From: JAOUEA01 sp963810945
GTDB taxonomy: Bacteria > Actinomycetota > UBA4738 > HRBIN12
Direction: 5' to 3'
Assembly: GCA_963810945.1 (NCBI GenBank)
Contig: CAWEPI010000004.1
Span: forward strand, 124,001-188,000
DNA: 64,000 nucleotides
The notes beneath the pieces were generated by a model, which worked only from the letters and a program-made list of their open reading frames with translations, was not told the origin of the DNA and did not search any database. A program made the position numbers and the translations under genes. Shown here one piece after another: positions 10,021 through 18,738 of this stretch (the stretch's first letter is position 1; every line of letters starts with the position of its first letter).

Positions 10021-10783
10021 CTAGCGCCGTCCGCGCCCGCGCAGCACCAGACCGATCCCCACCAACAGGGCGATCCCGGCGACGACGAAGAGACCCGTCG
10101 CGACCGCGTTGGTCGCCGAGCCGCCGCCGGTCGGCGAGGTGCTCACCGGCGCGGGCGTCGGGACCCCGCCCACCACCGCGTAGCCGGGCTCCGGGACCGG
10201 CCCCTCGACCTGGAACGCGGCGAGGAGGTCGTGAGACGCCGAGGCGGCCCACGCCTTCCCGTCACGCGAGGCGTACAGGCCATGTCGGGCGGCGTGCAGC
10301 GTCACCGTGTACGGGTACACCAGCAGCACGTCGAGCGGGTCGCGCGAGCTGGGTCACGCGCGTCTTCGAGGGCAGGTAGGTGAACGCGATCCGGTAGGCG
10401 TTCCCGAAGGGCTCGAGGTCGCCCCCGAGCGGGGCGAGCGTGGCGGGGTCGACCGGCGTCGCCTCGAGCGACACCGAGGTGTCGCGGCCGTGCGGTGCGA
10501 TCGCCCCGTCCTTGACGATGACCGTGATCTGGCTGTCCGAGCTCACGAACGACGCGCCCAACACGCCCTTGGGCGAGAGCGGCATCGAGCCGGTGAGGTT
10601 GCTCGGTGCGACGTTGGTGGCCGCGAGGTCGGGGGGTGGACTCACCCAGCGGTAGGCCTGCGGTGGACCCAGCCCGTCGAGCAGGGGACCCCGCGCGAGC
10701 GGGGAGAGATGACCCGACCAGGCGGCCAGCGCCGCGTACGCGAGCATGACGCCCAGGGCGCTCGCGAGCGTGCGACGCCTCAC
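10021..10783 (-). CDS. Uncharacterised exported protein anchored at both ends (last gene of the CopCD operon; one apparent frameshift)
   Basis: About 253 residues after correction. I do not recognise the family. The chosen start is GTG 10783, which overlaps the stop of the upstream substrate-binding protein (GTGA). It has an N-terminal transmembrane segment (ALGVMLAYAALAAW), a long extracytoplasmic region, a Thr/Ser/Pro/Gly linker, a second segment (GLFVVAGIALLVGIGLVL) and a positive tail RGRGRR, so the C-terminus should be cytoplasmic. A +1 shift around 10335-10345 joins SKTRVTQL to DPLDVLLVYPYTV. By position it is the distal gene of the eight-gene membrane operon running down from 16898. 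Confidence 0.6.
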
Positions 10784-12039
10784 CACGCGTCCGAGGTGGA
10801 GGGATCCATGGGCTGTGTGGCGAAGGACGGAGGCCAGATCACGGCGGCGTGTCCGGGGGAGACCCATTCCCAGATCACGCTCGCCGCGGCGACGTTGTCG
10901 CCGGCCTCGGGCGTGCCGAGCGCACCGAAGCGCAGCCCGCTCCCGTTCGGCAGGCTCCCGCGCGGCAGGTTCACCGTCCGTGCCGTGTCGGCCACGGCCG
11001 CCGGGTCGAGCGAGGGCGACGCCGGGAGCACGTCGGTGAACAGCGCCCAGGCCCCCGAGAACCCGGCGAGCGCCGCGGGGCTCATGTCCGTGTCGTAGCG
11101 CGCGTAGTAGGCGGCGTCGGCGCGTTCCAGGAGCGCCCGCCCCTCCGGACGCAGGCCCGCGGGGTTGATCGCGCTGGCCGAGGGTTTGTCCGACGCGTAC
11201 ACGCCTACGGCATCCTTGCCGAGCGTCGCCCCGAAGGCCGGCATGCAGTAGCTCGACGAGGTCCCGATGTTGGCCAGCAGCGGGACGTGCTGGGCCACCA
11301 GCTGGCGGCGGAGCGCGATGGCGTCATCGAGATACGCGGAGACGAAGAGCACGTCGGGCCTCGCCGCCGCGATCCGATGGACGAACCGCCGCATGTCCAC
11401 GGTGCGGAAGTCGTAGCCGAAGTCGCCGACGTCGTGCAGGCCGCGAGCCTTCAGCTCCGCGCGCGCCCCGCCCGCCACCGAGTCCCCGTAGGCATCGTCG
11501 ACGTAGGAGACGGCGTAGCGCAAGGAGGCCGGGTCCCGATGCAGCGACGGCGCCACATGGTCCGCGATGTACGCGATCGCCGCGCGCCCGAGGACCTCGC
11601 CGGTCGGCGGCACGCGGAAGGTGAGGCCGCCGAGGTCGGACGCCGGCGGGAGCATGCCGACCGCGCCCGTCTCCCAGAAGAGCATGCCGCGCTCCGCCGC
11701 GGCGCTGGAGGCGGGGCCGGAGATCGTGCTCCCGTAGCTGCCGAGCACGAGGCGCACCCCGTCACCGGCGAGCGCCGCGACGGCGCCGGGTGCGGCGTCG
11801 GGGCCCTCGGCGTCGATCGAGCGCACCTGGATCGACGCGCCGTTCACCCCGCCGTCCTGGTTGACGAGGTCGGCGGCGAGGAGCACCCCGCGATGCTCGT
11901 CGATGCCACCGGGCCCTTGGGAGCCGCCCAACGGGTAGATGGCGCCCACCACGACGGTGGCCTTCGGCGACGAGGAGCCGAACGTGCATGCGGCTGCGAG
12001 GAGGCCGAACGCGCACGCGATCACGAGCCATCGTTTCAT
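10780..12039 (-). CDS. ABC-type branched-chain amino-acid-like substrate-binding lipoprotein
   Basis: 419 residues. The N-terminus MKRWLVIACAFGLLAAAC is a lipoprotein signal with lipobox LAAAC. The remainder is a type I periplasmic-binding fold of the LivJ/amide-binding class (VVVGAIYPLGGSQGPGG at the start, then AADLVNQDGGVNG). No permease or ATPase genes are nearby, so it may be a stand-alone receptor or serve a transporter elsewhere. It overlaps its neighbours by four bases on both sides (ATGA with the CPBP gene upstream, GTGA downstream), so it is firmly part of this operon. Confidence 0.85.
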   Translation of the reverse strand: MKRWLVIACAFGLLAAACTFGSSSPKATVVVGAIYPLGGSQGPGGIDEHRGVLLAADLVNQDGGVNGASIQVRSIDAEGPDAAPGAVAALAGDGVRLVLGSYGSTISGPASSAAAERGMLFWETGAVGMLPPASDLGGLTFRVPPTGEVLGRAAIAYIADHVAPSLHRDPASLRYAVSYVDDAYGDSVAGGARAELKARGLHDVGDFGYDFRTVDMRRFVHRIAAARPDVLFVSAYLDDAIALRRQLVAQHVPLLANIGTSSSYCMPAFGATLGKDAVGVYASDKPSASAINPAGLRPEGRALLERADAAYYARYDTDMSPAALAGFSGAWALFTDVLPASPSLDPAAVADTARTVNLPRGSLPNGSGLRFGALGTPEAGDNVAAASVIWEWVSPGHAAVIWPPSFATQPMDPSTSDAW

Positions 12040-12614
12040 CGGACGATCACCGCCAGGCAGTTGGCCGCGGCATGCGTCGCCGCGGGGACGGTCCAGGTGC
12101 CGGCGGCCCATCGCTGCCAGCCGAAGAGCAGGCCGGCGCCGAGGTCCACCGGGAACGCGACCACGCCGTAGAGCGGGACGTGGATCAGCGCGAACAGGAG
12201 CGCCGTCGCCGCGACGGCCGTGACGGCCCCGTGTGGCTCGAGGACGCCGTACGCCACACGCCGGAAGAGGGCCTCCTCGGCCACGGCGGCGAGGATCGCG
12301 AGCGGGAGGGCCCACGCCGCGAACGCGTATGGGGCCGGGCGTCCCGCCGCCCAGGCGGCGACCACGACCGCCGTCACGCCGATCACGAGGACCAACACCG
12401 GATGTGCGCGCCGCCGACCCGCCGGCAGGGGAACGAGCAGCGAGGCCACGAGGAGGCCGCCGTAGAGGAGAGCGAGCCACGCCACCCGGTGCCCGCCGGG
12501 CAGCACGAGGACGCGCGTGCGCAGCACGAGCAGCGCGCAGCCGAGGGCCACGAGCACGACGGAGCCCGCGGACCGAGCGGCGGTCCTCGTCGGCACCCCG
12601 GCGCGCGCGCTCAC
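12036..12614 (-). CDS. CPBP family intramembrane metalloprotease (CAAX protease-like)
   Basis: 192 residues with about six hydrophobic segments. The three signature motifs are present: EEALFRR (about residues 113-119), FALIH (141-145) and THAAANC (180-186), which supply the glutamate and histidine residues of the catalytic site. The GTG start at 12614 overlaps the previous stop (GTGA) and the stop overlaps the next ATG. Bacterial members cleave membrane or peptide substrates or process bacteriocin-like peptides; here the neighbours are exported proteins, so a processing role for one of them is possible but unproven. Confidence 0.85.
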   Translation of the reverse strand: MSARAGVPTRTAARSAGSVVLVALGCALLVLRTRVLVLPGGHRVAWLALLYGGLLVASLLVPLPAGRRRAHPVLVLVIGVTAVVVAAWAAGRPAPYAFAAWALPLAILAAVAEEALFRRVAYGVLEPHGAVTAVAATALLFALIHVPLYGVVAFPVDLGAGLLFGWQRWAAGTWTVPAATHAAANCLAVIVR

Positions 12615-13022
12615 CCCTTCACCTCGAACGAGGTCACGGCCACCACGTTGGGGAAGAACGGTCCGTGGTCGTTGGCGACGAAGTCCACCTGCACGACGTG
12701 GTGCCCGGGCGCCACGTCGGGGATCGTGGTCTCGGTGCCCGAGGTCATCGTGACCAGCTGTCCGTCGAGGCTGACGTGGAGGTGCCCCTCGTCGGGCTGC
12801 AGGTCCGTGCTGGTGGCCTGCACGATCTTCGCCCCCGTGAGGTCGACCTTCACGACCACGTCCGGACCCTTCACGACCTCTCCGTTGGTGGGGCTCACGA
12901 TCGTGAGCTTCGCGGTGCTGGAGGGCCGCTGCGATGCGGTTACGGCGACGGTCGCGGACGGCGAGGAACCGCCGGAGCACGCCGTGCAGGGCGACGGCCA
13001 GGCCGACCGCGAGGATCCGCAT
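12611..13022 (-). CDS. Lipoprotein with Ig-like beta domain related to the C-terminus of the 15027-15601 protein (one apparent frameshift)
   Basis: About 136 residues. From ATG 13022 the frame gives MRILAVGLAVAL; a shift near 12980 then joins it to TACSGGSSPS, restoring a normal lipobox. The mature part is a small beta domain with DEGHLHVSLDGQL, APGHHVVQVDFVANDHGPF and a terminal VTSFEVKG. The same pattern (DTGHVHLSVD, then LEAEFVAADHGPF) occurs in the protein encoded at 15027-15601, so the two are paralogous modules. Histidine-rich positions could bind metal, in keeping with the CopC neighbour, but that is inference. The family is not recognised beyond an Ig-like fold. Confidence 0.7.
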
Positions 13023-13038
13023 GCTGCGATCCGCATCT

Positions 13039-15030
13039 TCATCCCCATCCCATCCCTGGCCGATCGTCTGGTCGAAGGAGGCCGGTAGCACGGTACCGTC
13101 GCGAGCGGTTGCGCTCACGTCGAAATGCCAGGCACCCTCGGTCAGCTCGACCAGCGCGAGGAAGTGACCTTTGCTGAAGCGCGTCGTCTGCAAGCGACTT
13201 CGGGCCGCCGCCCGGCGGGGTCGCGACCACACTCAACGAGGCGAGGGGCAGCTCCTGGCCCTGGGCGTCGAACGCGGTCACGTGCAGCTCGTTCGTCCCG
13301 GCCGACCCCGGGGTCGTTGTAGGTCTGGAGCTGCTGGCCGCCGCGGCAAGGTGAACGTGTAGAGCGTGGGCTGACCGGGGACGGGCGAGGGGACGTCACT
13401 TGCTGCGCGGGCGTCTTCGTGCTCAGGCTCATGTGCACCTCGGAGGCCTTGGCGCCTTGCTGCACCGTCGCGGTGACGTCCCACGTGCCCGCGAGGGACA
13501 GGTTGTCTCCCTCGGCGGTCCACGCGTCCCCCTGGCGGTTCAGCGCGAGGTCGCTGGGGGCCACGTCGGGCCGACCGACCAGGAGGAACCGCAGGCTGAC
13601 CGACGTCACGTCGAGCGGCGCGCCCGAGTCGTAGTCGCTCACGTCCACGTCGAATGCGGTTGGCCCCCGGGGTGCCGGGCGTCGCGGAGAGCGTCACCTT
13701 CATCGTCGTGGCGAAGTCGCTCCCGGTCGCCGTGACCTTGGAGGGAGCGACCGGCGCTGGCGAGGCGGACGGGGTTGGGCGCGAGCCCCGTGAGGAGCCC
13801 CGTGAGTGCGAGCACGCCCACGGCGCCGAACACCTCTACCGAGAGGATCCGACGGATCGGCGCGTCGGTCTCCGTCATGCGAGGGATCGAGCGGTAGCGG
13901 TTGGCGGCGCCGAGCGCGATGAGGACGAGGGCGAGCGCGACCTTGGCCGCCAGCGCGATCCCGTAGGACGTGTCGAAGAGGTGAGCGACGGCACGCAGGC
14001 CTCCGAGCTCGTTCGTGGCCCGGAGCACGCCGGACGCGACGACCGCGAGGAGGGCGTAGCCGGCAAGGCGCGAGTAGGCTGCCACCTCGGCCGCCGGCGG
14101 CGGCTCCCCGGCACGGCGCCGCTCGCGCAGGAGCAGCAGCACGGGGACGAAGCCACCGATCCACACCCCGATCGCGACGAAGTGGACCCACTGCAGGGTG
14201 ATCTGGACCCACCCACCGACGCCGCGTGGCCCCCTTCCGCCCGGGTGTACATCGTGATGGCGGCGGCCACGCCAGCCGTCGACGAGGGCGCCCCGCGACG
14301 TGTCGCGCGACGCGTACAGCGCCCCGAGGGCCGTGGCGGCCGCGCCGACCACGAGCCAGATGAGCGGCTTGCCGGTGCGCTCGATCGGAAGAGGCGCCGC
14401 ATAGCTCGACGCCGATCGCCGCCCTTCTCGGCGACCACATCGCAAGCGCGCCCAGCAGGGTGGCGACGCCCGCGACCGGAAGGAGGAGCCGCCGCGCGGG
14501 GACGTGTCCGCCGAAGGCCCAGAGCCCCGTCGCGACGGCCCCGACCACGAGGACTAAGCCCGCGTAGAACAGGAACTTGCCGACCACGCTGAGCGGCGAC
14601 GGCGAGGGAGTGGAGGTGGATGTGCTCGTCGCCGCCGGTAGGCGCCTGCGGCGCGACGCCTACGCCGAAGCTGAAGGTCCCCGCGGTGACGTGCCCGTCC
14701 TGCTGGGAGACGACCCGCCAGGAGACGGTGTAGGTGCCGTCCGGGAGATCGGAAGGCAGCGGGACGCTGAGCTGATCCGGGCCCGACGCCGACGCGGGTC
14801 CGGCCTCCACGTCCGTCCCGCTGGTGTTCAAGACGTGCACGATCGAGAGCGCGGGGTCCGGTGACTCGGTGAAGGTCATCGTGACGTGCGGCGGGAGCCG
14901 TCGCCACCGTCGAACCCGCGGCGGGATCGGATGAGGAGAGTCCGGCGTGGGCCCATGCGGCGGGCGCGGCGGCGAGGACGGCGGAGGTCGCCAGGACGAG
15001 GAGCAGCGTCAGCCGGCGCACGCCGCTCAC
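13039..15030 (-). CDS. CopC-CopD copper resistance fusion with C-terminal Ig-like extension (many apparent frameshifts)
   Basis: About 660 residues if restored. The GTG at 15030 overlaps the previous stop. After a signal peptide comes mature HAGLSSSDPAAGS with the N-terminal copper-binding histidine, then the CopC fold ending SWRVVSQQDGHVTAGTFSFG. Next is an eight-helix CopD membrane domain (VGKFLFYAGLVLVVG; QWVHFVAIGVWIGGFVPVLLL; VLRATNELGG; AKVALALVLIALGAANRYR), then one or two exported beta domains (KVTLSATPGTPGAN; VSLRFLLVGRPDVAPSDL; HFLALVELTEGAWHFDVSA). Apparent indels lie near 14885, 14610, 14425, 14280, 14230, 13735, 13660, 13395, 13345, 13310, 13205 and 13060. CopCD proteins bind periplasmic copper and move it across the membrane. 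It is either a decayed gene or, more likely, a poorly assembled intact one. Confidence 0.75.
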
Positions 15031-15601
15031 CCGCCGCTCCCGGCGATCGTGAAGTCCGCCGTGGCCGTCACCGCGAGGGTCGAAGGGTCCGTGGTCCGCC
15101 GCGACGAACTCCGCCTCCAGGGTGTGGGGACCCGGCGCGAGCCCCGCGAGCGGGATCTCCTGCACGAGCCCGTAGGTCATCGAGACGAGCTTCGTGATCG
15201 ACCGAGAGATGGACGTGGCCCGTGTCCGGGGTGAGCGTCGTGCTCGTCGCATCCACGATGGTGCCGCCGGTGAGCGTCATCACGACCTCGAGCGTATCCC
15301 CTCGCACCGTCACGCCCGGGCTGGGTCGCGAGAACCCGATGGCGGCGGTCGAGGACGGGCGCACGGCGGCGGGCGATGCGGCAGGAGGGGCGAGCGTGGG
15401 TCCGAAGATCATCCGCGGGAGCACGGCGGCGCTGATCGCCAGCGCGATACCCACCCCGATGAGCCCGTAGGCGCCGCGGATCGGCAGGCGGGGGAAACCC
15501 TTGCCCTTGAGCCGCGACCACCCCGCCCAGCCGATCCACAGCCCCGCGAAGAGCAGGACGACCGAGAGGGTCTCGTCCGCACCCCCCGCGTGGGCGAGCA
15601 C
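15027..15601 (-). CDS. Membrane protein with exported Ig-like beta domain (two apparent frameshifts)
   Basis: About 191 residues. Starts at GTG 15601 directly after the previous stop. Two hydrophobic segments (SVVLLFAGLWIGWAGW and GAYGLIGVGIALAISAAVL) precede an exported beta domain of the type also seen in the lipoprotein at 12611-13022 (DTGHVHLSVD; LAPGPHTLEAEFVAADHGPF; terminal TADFTIAGSGG). Shifts near 15205 and 15080 must be corrected to read through. It is followed with a GTGA overlap by the CopC-CopD fusion, so a role in the same copper or envelope process is likely. The family is not recognised. Confidence 0.65.
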
Positions 15602-16263
15602 CTACGAGCGCTTCCTGGTGGCGAGCGCGCCGATGCCGACGATCAGCGCCGAGCGCGCCGAGCACCACGCCGATCGAGGGCGATGTTCTTGGCGGTCTTC
15701 GCCGTGCTCTCCGCGTTCGCCGCCGCCGTGGCGGTGTCGGCGGCGCGCTGCGATTCCTGATCGATCCGGGAGGCGAGTTCCTCGTTGGTGGGGGCGTTCA
15801 CCTGCGGGAACGACGCGGAGGCGAGGTCCTGCACCGCATCGAACGTGTCCGGACCCGAGGTCACGGTCTCGTCGAACTTCGTGCCGTCGAGCGTGCCGGT
15901 GAGATGGAAGGTGTACTTCCCGGGCTGCGACGGGACGAACCATGCGCGGTAGTCGCCGGGCTCGCCGTCGCCCCCGACCTCGAAGTTGGGCTCGAAGGTG
16001 AGGTCGGTGGAGTCGCTGCCGAAGGAGATCGTCACCTTCAACTGGTCGGTCATGTCGGTGACCGGCTTGCCGTCCTTGTTGAGGATCAGCTGCACGCTGT
16101 TGGGCTGGCCGACGTAGGCGGGCTCGGTCCCGAACCCGATCTCGTAATCGAACGGCCCGGCGGAGCGCTCCGCGTGTGCGAAGGCCGTACCGCTCATCAT
16201 CGGCAGGAGTGCGCCGGCCAACACGAGCGCGGCGAGCCCGCGGGCTCGCGAACGGACATCCAT
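15602..16263 (-). CDS. Exported single-pass protein with beta-sandwich domain, linked to CopCD (two apparent frameshifts)
   Basis: About 220 residues. A signal peptide ending GTAFAHAERSAG leaves a mature histidine near the N-terminus, as in CopC. The ectodomain (PAYVGQPNSVQLILNKDGK; YRAWFVPSQPGKYTFHLTG) looks like an Ig/YtkA-like beta sandwich. An alanine-rich helix follows, then one C-terminal transmembrane segment, GVVLGAL-ALIVGIGALATRKRS. The last part needs two small shifts (near 15676 and 15650) to be in frame. It is likely a membrane-tethered copper- or envelope-related accessory of the adjacent CopCD protein; I cannot name the family. Confidence 0.65.
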
Positions 16264-16319
16264 GAGGGTCCTCTCTGTTCGGTGTGGGTACGCCCCATGC
16301 CGGGGCGCGGTTCAGCCGA

Positions 16320-16898
16320 TCAGCGAGGCGGAGGACCGCGGATCCCCGCGGCGGCGAGCGCCGGCCGAGCGGCCGGGGTGGAGGCCGAGGCGACGAGTCG
16401 GACCACGGCTGGGAACGCGGGTATCGTCGCGGGTTGCGCCAGGATCGCCTGCAGGCGCCCCGCGGCCCGCAGGAGCCAGCGCACCGCCAGCGCGCCGACC
16501 AGGGCGACGGCCACCTGGACCGCGATCCCCGTGGGCAGGAGGCCGTGGTGCATGAGATCTGCGAGCGGCGCGCCGGAGGAGACACGCTCCACGACCTCCA
16601 TCGCGAGGAACGCGGCCGCCTGGAAGCAGGAGAGACGGAGGAACCAGCGCCCGACCCCGGCGGGGGGCTGGTCGCGGTCCGTGAGATGCCCGAGGACGAC
16701 CGCCGCGACCGCCGCGAGGGTGAGCGCGATGCCGAGGTCGTTCACGAACCCCAGATAGGCGTGGCCGGTGCGCGCGAGCAGGACCTCGCGAGCGTGCTCG
16801 TGTGGGCTGGCGATCCGGTAGGTGATCCAGTGCCCCAGCAGGACGCCGCCCGCGGCGACGCCCAGGACGGCGGAACGGTTCACCCGATGGCCGGACAT
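16320..16898 (-). CDS. Uncharacterised multi-pass membrane protein (first gene of the CopCD operon)
   Basis: 192 residues from ATG 16898. About four hydrophobic segments are visible (AVLGVAAGGVLLGHWITY; LGIALTLAAVAAVVLGHL; LSCFQAAAFLAMEVVERV; GIAVQVAVALVGALAVRWLL), with histidines near membrane borders and an alanine/proline-rich tail. No known family is recognised. It starts an apparent eight-gene minus-strand operon and is separated from the next gene by 56 bases. The divergent gene on the other side starts only 49 bases away, so promoters for both directions must overlap. Confidence 0.65.
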   Translation of the reverse strand: MSGHRVNRSAVLGVAAGGVLLGHWITYRIASPHEHAREVLLARTGHAYLGFVNDLGIALTLAAVAAVVLGHLTDRDQPPAGVGRWFLRLSCFQAAAFLAMEVVERVSSGAPLADLMHHGLLPTGIAVQVAVALVGALAVRWLLRAAGRLQAILAQPATIPAFPAVVRLVASASTPAARPALAAAGIRGPPPR

Positions 16899-16947
16899 GG
16901 CCTGGATTGTAGGCTGAGCGACGACATCCGGAGGGAGTGGCCGAACG

Positions 16948-17811
16948 GTGGAGCCTGCAGACGTGCGTCGGGTCGGGGTCGTGGGCTGCGGGCTCATGGG
17001 CTCGGGCATCGTGGAGGTGGCGGCGCGCGCCGGCGCGAGCGTCACGTTCGTCGAAGGCTCGCCCGACCTGGTGGACGCGGGTCGAGCGGCGATCGAGCGG
17101 TCGGTCCGCAAGGCGGTCGAGCGCGGCAAGCTCGCGGCCTCCGAGTCCGAGGCGCTCCTGGGCCGCGTCGACGGCGCGGTCGATCTCGAGGCGCTGGCCG
17201 ACGTCGACCTCGTGATCGAGGCCGCCACCGAACGACTCGACGCCAAGCTCCAGATCTTCGCGCGCCTCGGCGAGGTGACCCGCGATGAGGTCGTGCTCGC
17301 CTCCAACACCTCCTCGATCCCCATCGCCGAGCTCGCCGTGGCGAGCGGCCGGCCCGCCCAGGTCGTGGGGATGCACTTCTTCAACCCTCCGCCGGTGATG
17401 CAGCTCCTCGAGCTGACGCCCTCGATCGCCACCAGCGACGCGACGATGGCGTTCGTCCGGGCCTACGGGACGGACGTGCTCGGCAAGACCTGCGTCCAGG
17501 CGCGCGACGAGGCCGGCTTCATCGTGAATCGCCTCCTGATCCCCTACCTGTACGACGCGATCCGCCTGTACGAGCGCGGGTTCGCCAGCCGCGAGGACAT
17601 CGACGCCGCGATCCACCTGGGCCTCGCCCATCCGATGGGGCCGCTCGCCCTCACCGACCTGGTGGGCCTCGACACGACGCTCAGCATCGGCGAGGTCCTG
17701 TTCGAGGAGTTCCGCGATGCGCGCTACGCCCCGCCGAGCCTGCTGCGACGGCTCGTGGCGGCGGGCCACCTCGGGCGGAAGTCCGGCCGCGGGTTCTACG
17801 CCTACGACTGA
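16948..17811 (+). CDS. 3-hydroxybutyryl-CoA (3-hydroxyacyl-CoA) dehydrogenase
   Basis: 287 residues, the usual length for a stand-alone enzyme. The NAD(P)-binding Rossmann loop is GVVGCGLMGSGI (residues 9-20). DLVIEAATERLDAKLQIF, ASNTSSIPI and GMHFFNPPPVMQLLEL are diagnostic of the family and contain the catalytic histidine-glutamate pair. The C-terminal helical domain carries GFIVNRLLIPY and DIDAAIHLGLAHPMGPL. It oxidises or forms 3-hydroxybutyryl-CoA. With the thiolase at 30566 and the crotonyl-CoA carboxylase/reductase at 26504 it would feed an acetyl-CoA to ethylmalonyl-CoA route. Starts at GTG 16948 behind GGAGGGAG. Confidence 0.93.
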   Translation: MEPADVRRVGVVGCGLMGSGIVEVAARAGASVTFVEGSPDLVDAGRAAIERSVRKAVERGKLAASESEALLGRVDGAVDLEALADVDLVIEAATERLDAKLQIFARLGEVTRDEVVLASNTSSIPIAELAVASGRPAQVVGMHFFNPPPVMQLLELTPSIATSDATMAFVRAYGTDVLGKTCVQARDEAGFIVNRLLIPYLYDAIRLYERGFASREDIDAAIHLGLAHPMGPLALTDLVGLDTTLSIGEVLFEEFRDARYAPPSLLRRLVAAGHLGRKSGRGFYAYD

Positions 17812-17814
17812 GGC

Positions 17815-18738
17815 TCAGCGGCCGCGGAGGCGCCGCAGCAGGCCCGCCTCGTACCCGGCCATCTTCGCGACGTCGGTCGCGCCCAGCAGGAGCGGGACCG
17901 CCAGCGTCGCCCGGGCCCGGTCGGCGCGGTCGGGGAGCCGCCGCCAGGCTCGGCGTACCGGCGTGCGCGCGTACGCCACCGCGCCGGCTGCCGCGAGCAG
18001 CTTGGGCCAGGTCCGTCCGGAGACGAGCGCGGCGACGAGCCCGCCGTAGACGGCGAACCGCAGGGCGTGGCGCTCGGGGTGCATCCCCGCGATCGCATCG
18101 CCACGGGCGTAGCGGAAGTACTGCGTGAGGGTCGATCGGAGGTCGGGGCGCAGCGTCCATCGCACGACGGCGTCCGGCGCGAAGCGGATGTCCATGTCCA
18201 GCTCACGCCAGCGGTGATCCACCCACATGTCCTCGCCGATGTCGAGCCACTCCGGGTAGCCACCCACCGCCTCGATCGCCTCGCGTCGGAAGGCGACGGA
18301 CCGGGCGCTCGGCATGAACCGCGCCGGGTCGACCTCGGAGGCGTCCATCGGGAGGTTGAGGGCCGCCACGCATCGTTGGAAGAAGTCCTCCGCCACCGGT
18401 TGGTAGAACCCTGCGGCGACGTCGGCCCCGTCCTCGAGCGGCGCCACGATCGCCGCGAGCCAGCCCGGATCCAGCTCGCAGTCGGCGTCGGTGGCCGCGA
18501 TGGCCTCGTGCGTGGCATTGGCGAGCGCGATGTTCCGACCCGTGGAGATGTTGGCTCCTGGGGCCTCGATCACGGTGACGCGCGGGTCGGCACCGAAGGC
18601 CTCGGCGGTGCCGTCGGAGGAGCCTCCGTCGACGATCACGACCTCGTCCGGGAGGCGGGTCTGTCCCTGCAGGGACGCCAGGAAGGGAGCCACGCGATCA
18701 ACGCAGTTGAAGACGGTGGAGATGAGGGTGACCTTCAT
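17815..18738 (-). CDS. Family 2 glycosyltransferase
   Basis: 307 residues. A GT-A fold: MKVTLISTVFNCVDRVAPFL, PDEVVIVDGGSSDGTAE, and the metal-binding region AATDADCELDPGWLAA. The C-terminal 60 residues include basic and hydrophobic stretches that may associate with the membrane. The ATG overlaps the stop of the family 4 glycosyltransferase (ATGA), making a two-enzyme polysaccharide module. Sugar donor and acceptor are unknown. Confidence 0.88.
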   Translation of the reverse strand: MKVTLISTVFNCVDRVAPFLASLQGQTRLPDEVVIVDGGSSDGTAEAFGADPRVTVIEAPGANISTGRNIALANATHEAIAATDADCELDPGWLAAIVAPLEDGADVAAGFYQPVAEDFFQRCVAALNLPMDASEVDPARFMPSARSVAFRREAIEAVGGYPEWLDIGEDMWVDHRWRELDMDIRFAPDAVVRWTLRPDLRSTLTQYFRYARGDAIAGMHPERHALRFAVYGGLVAALVSGRTWPKLLAAAGAVAYARTPVRRAWRRLPDRADRARATLAVPLLLGATDVAKMAGYEAGLLRRLRGR

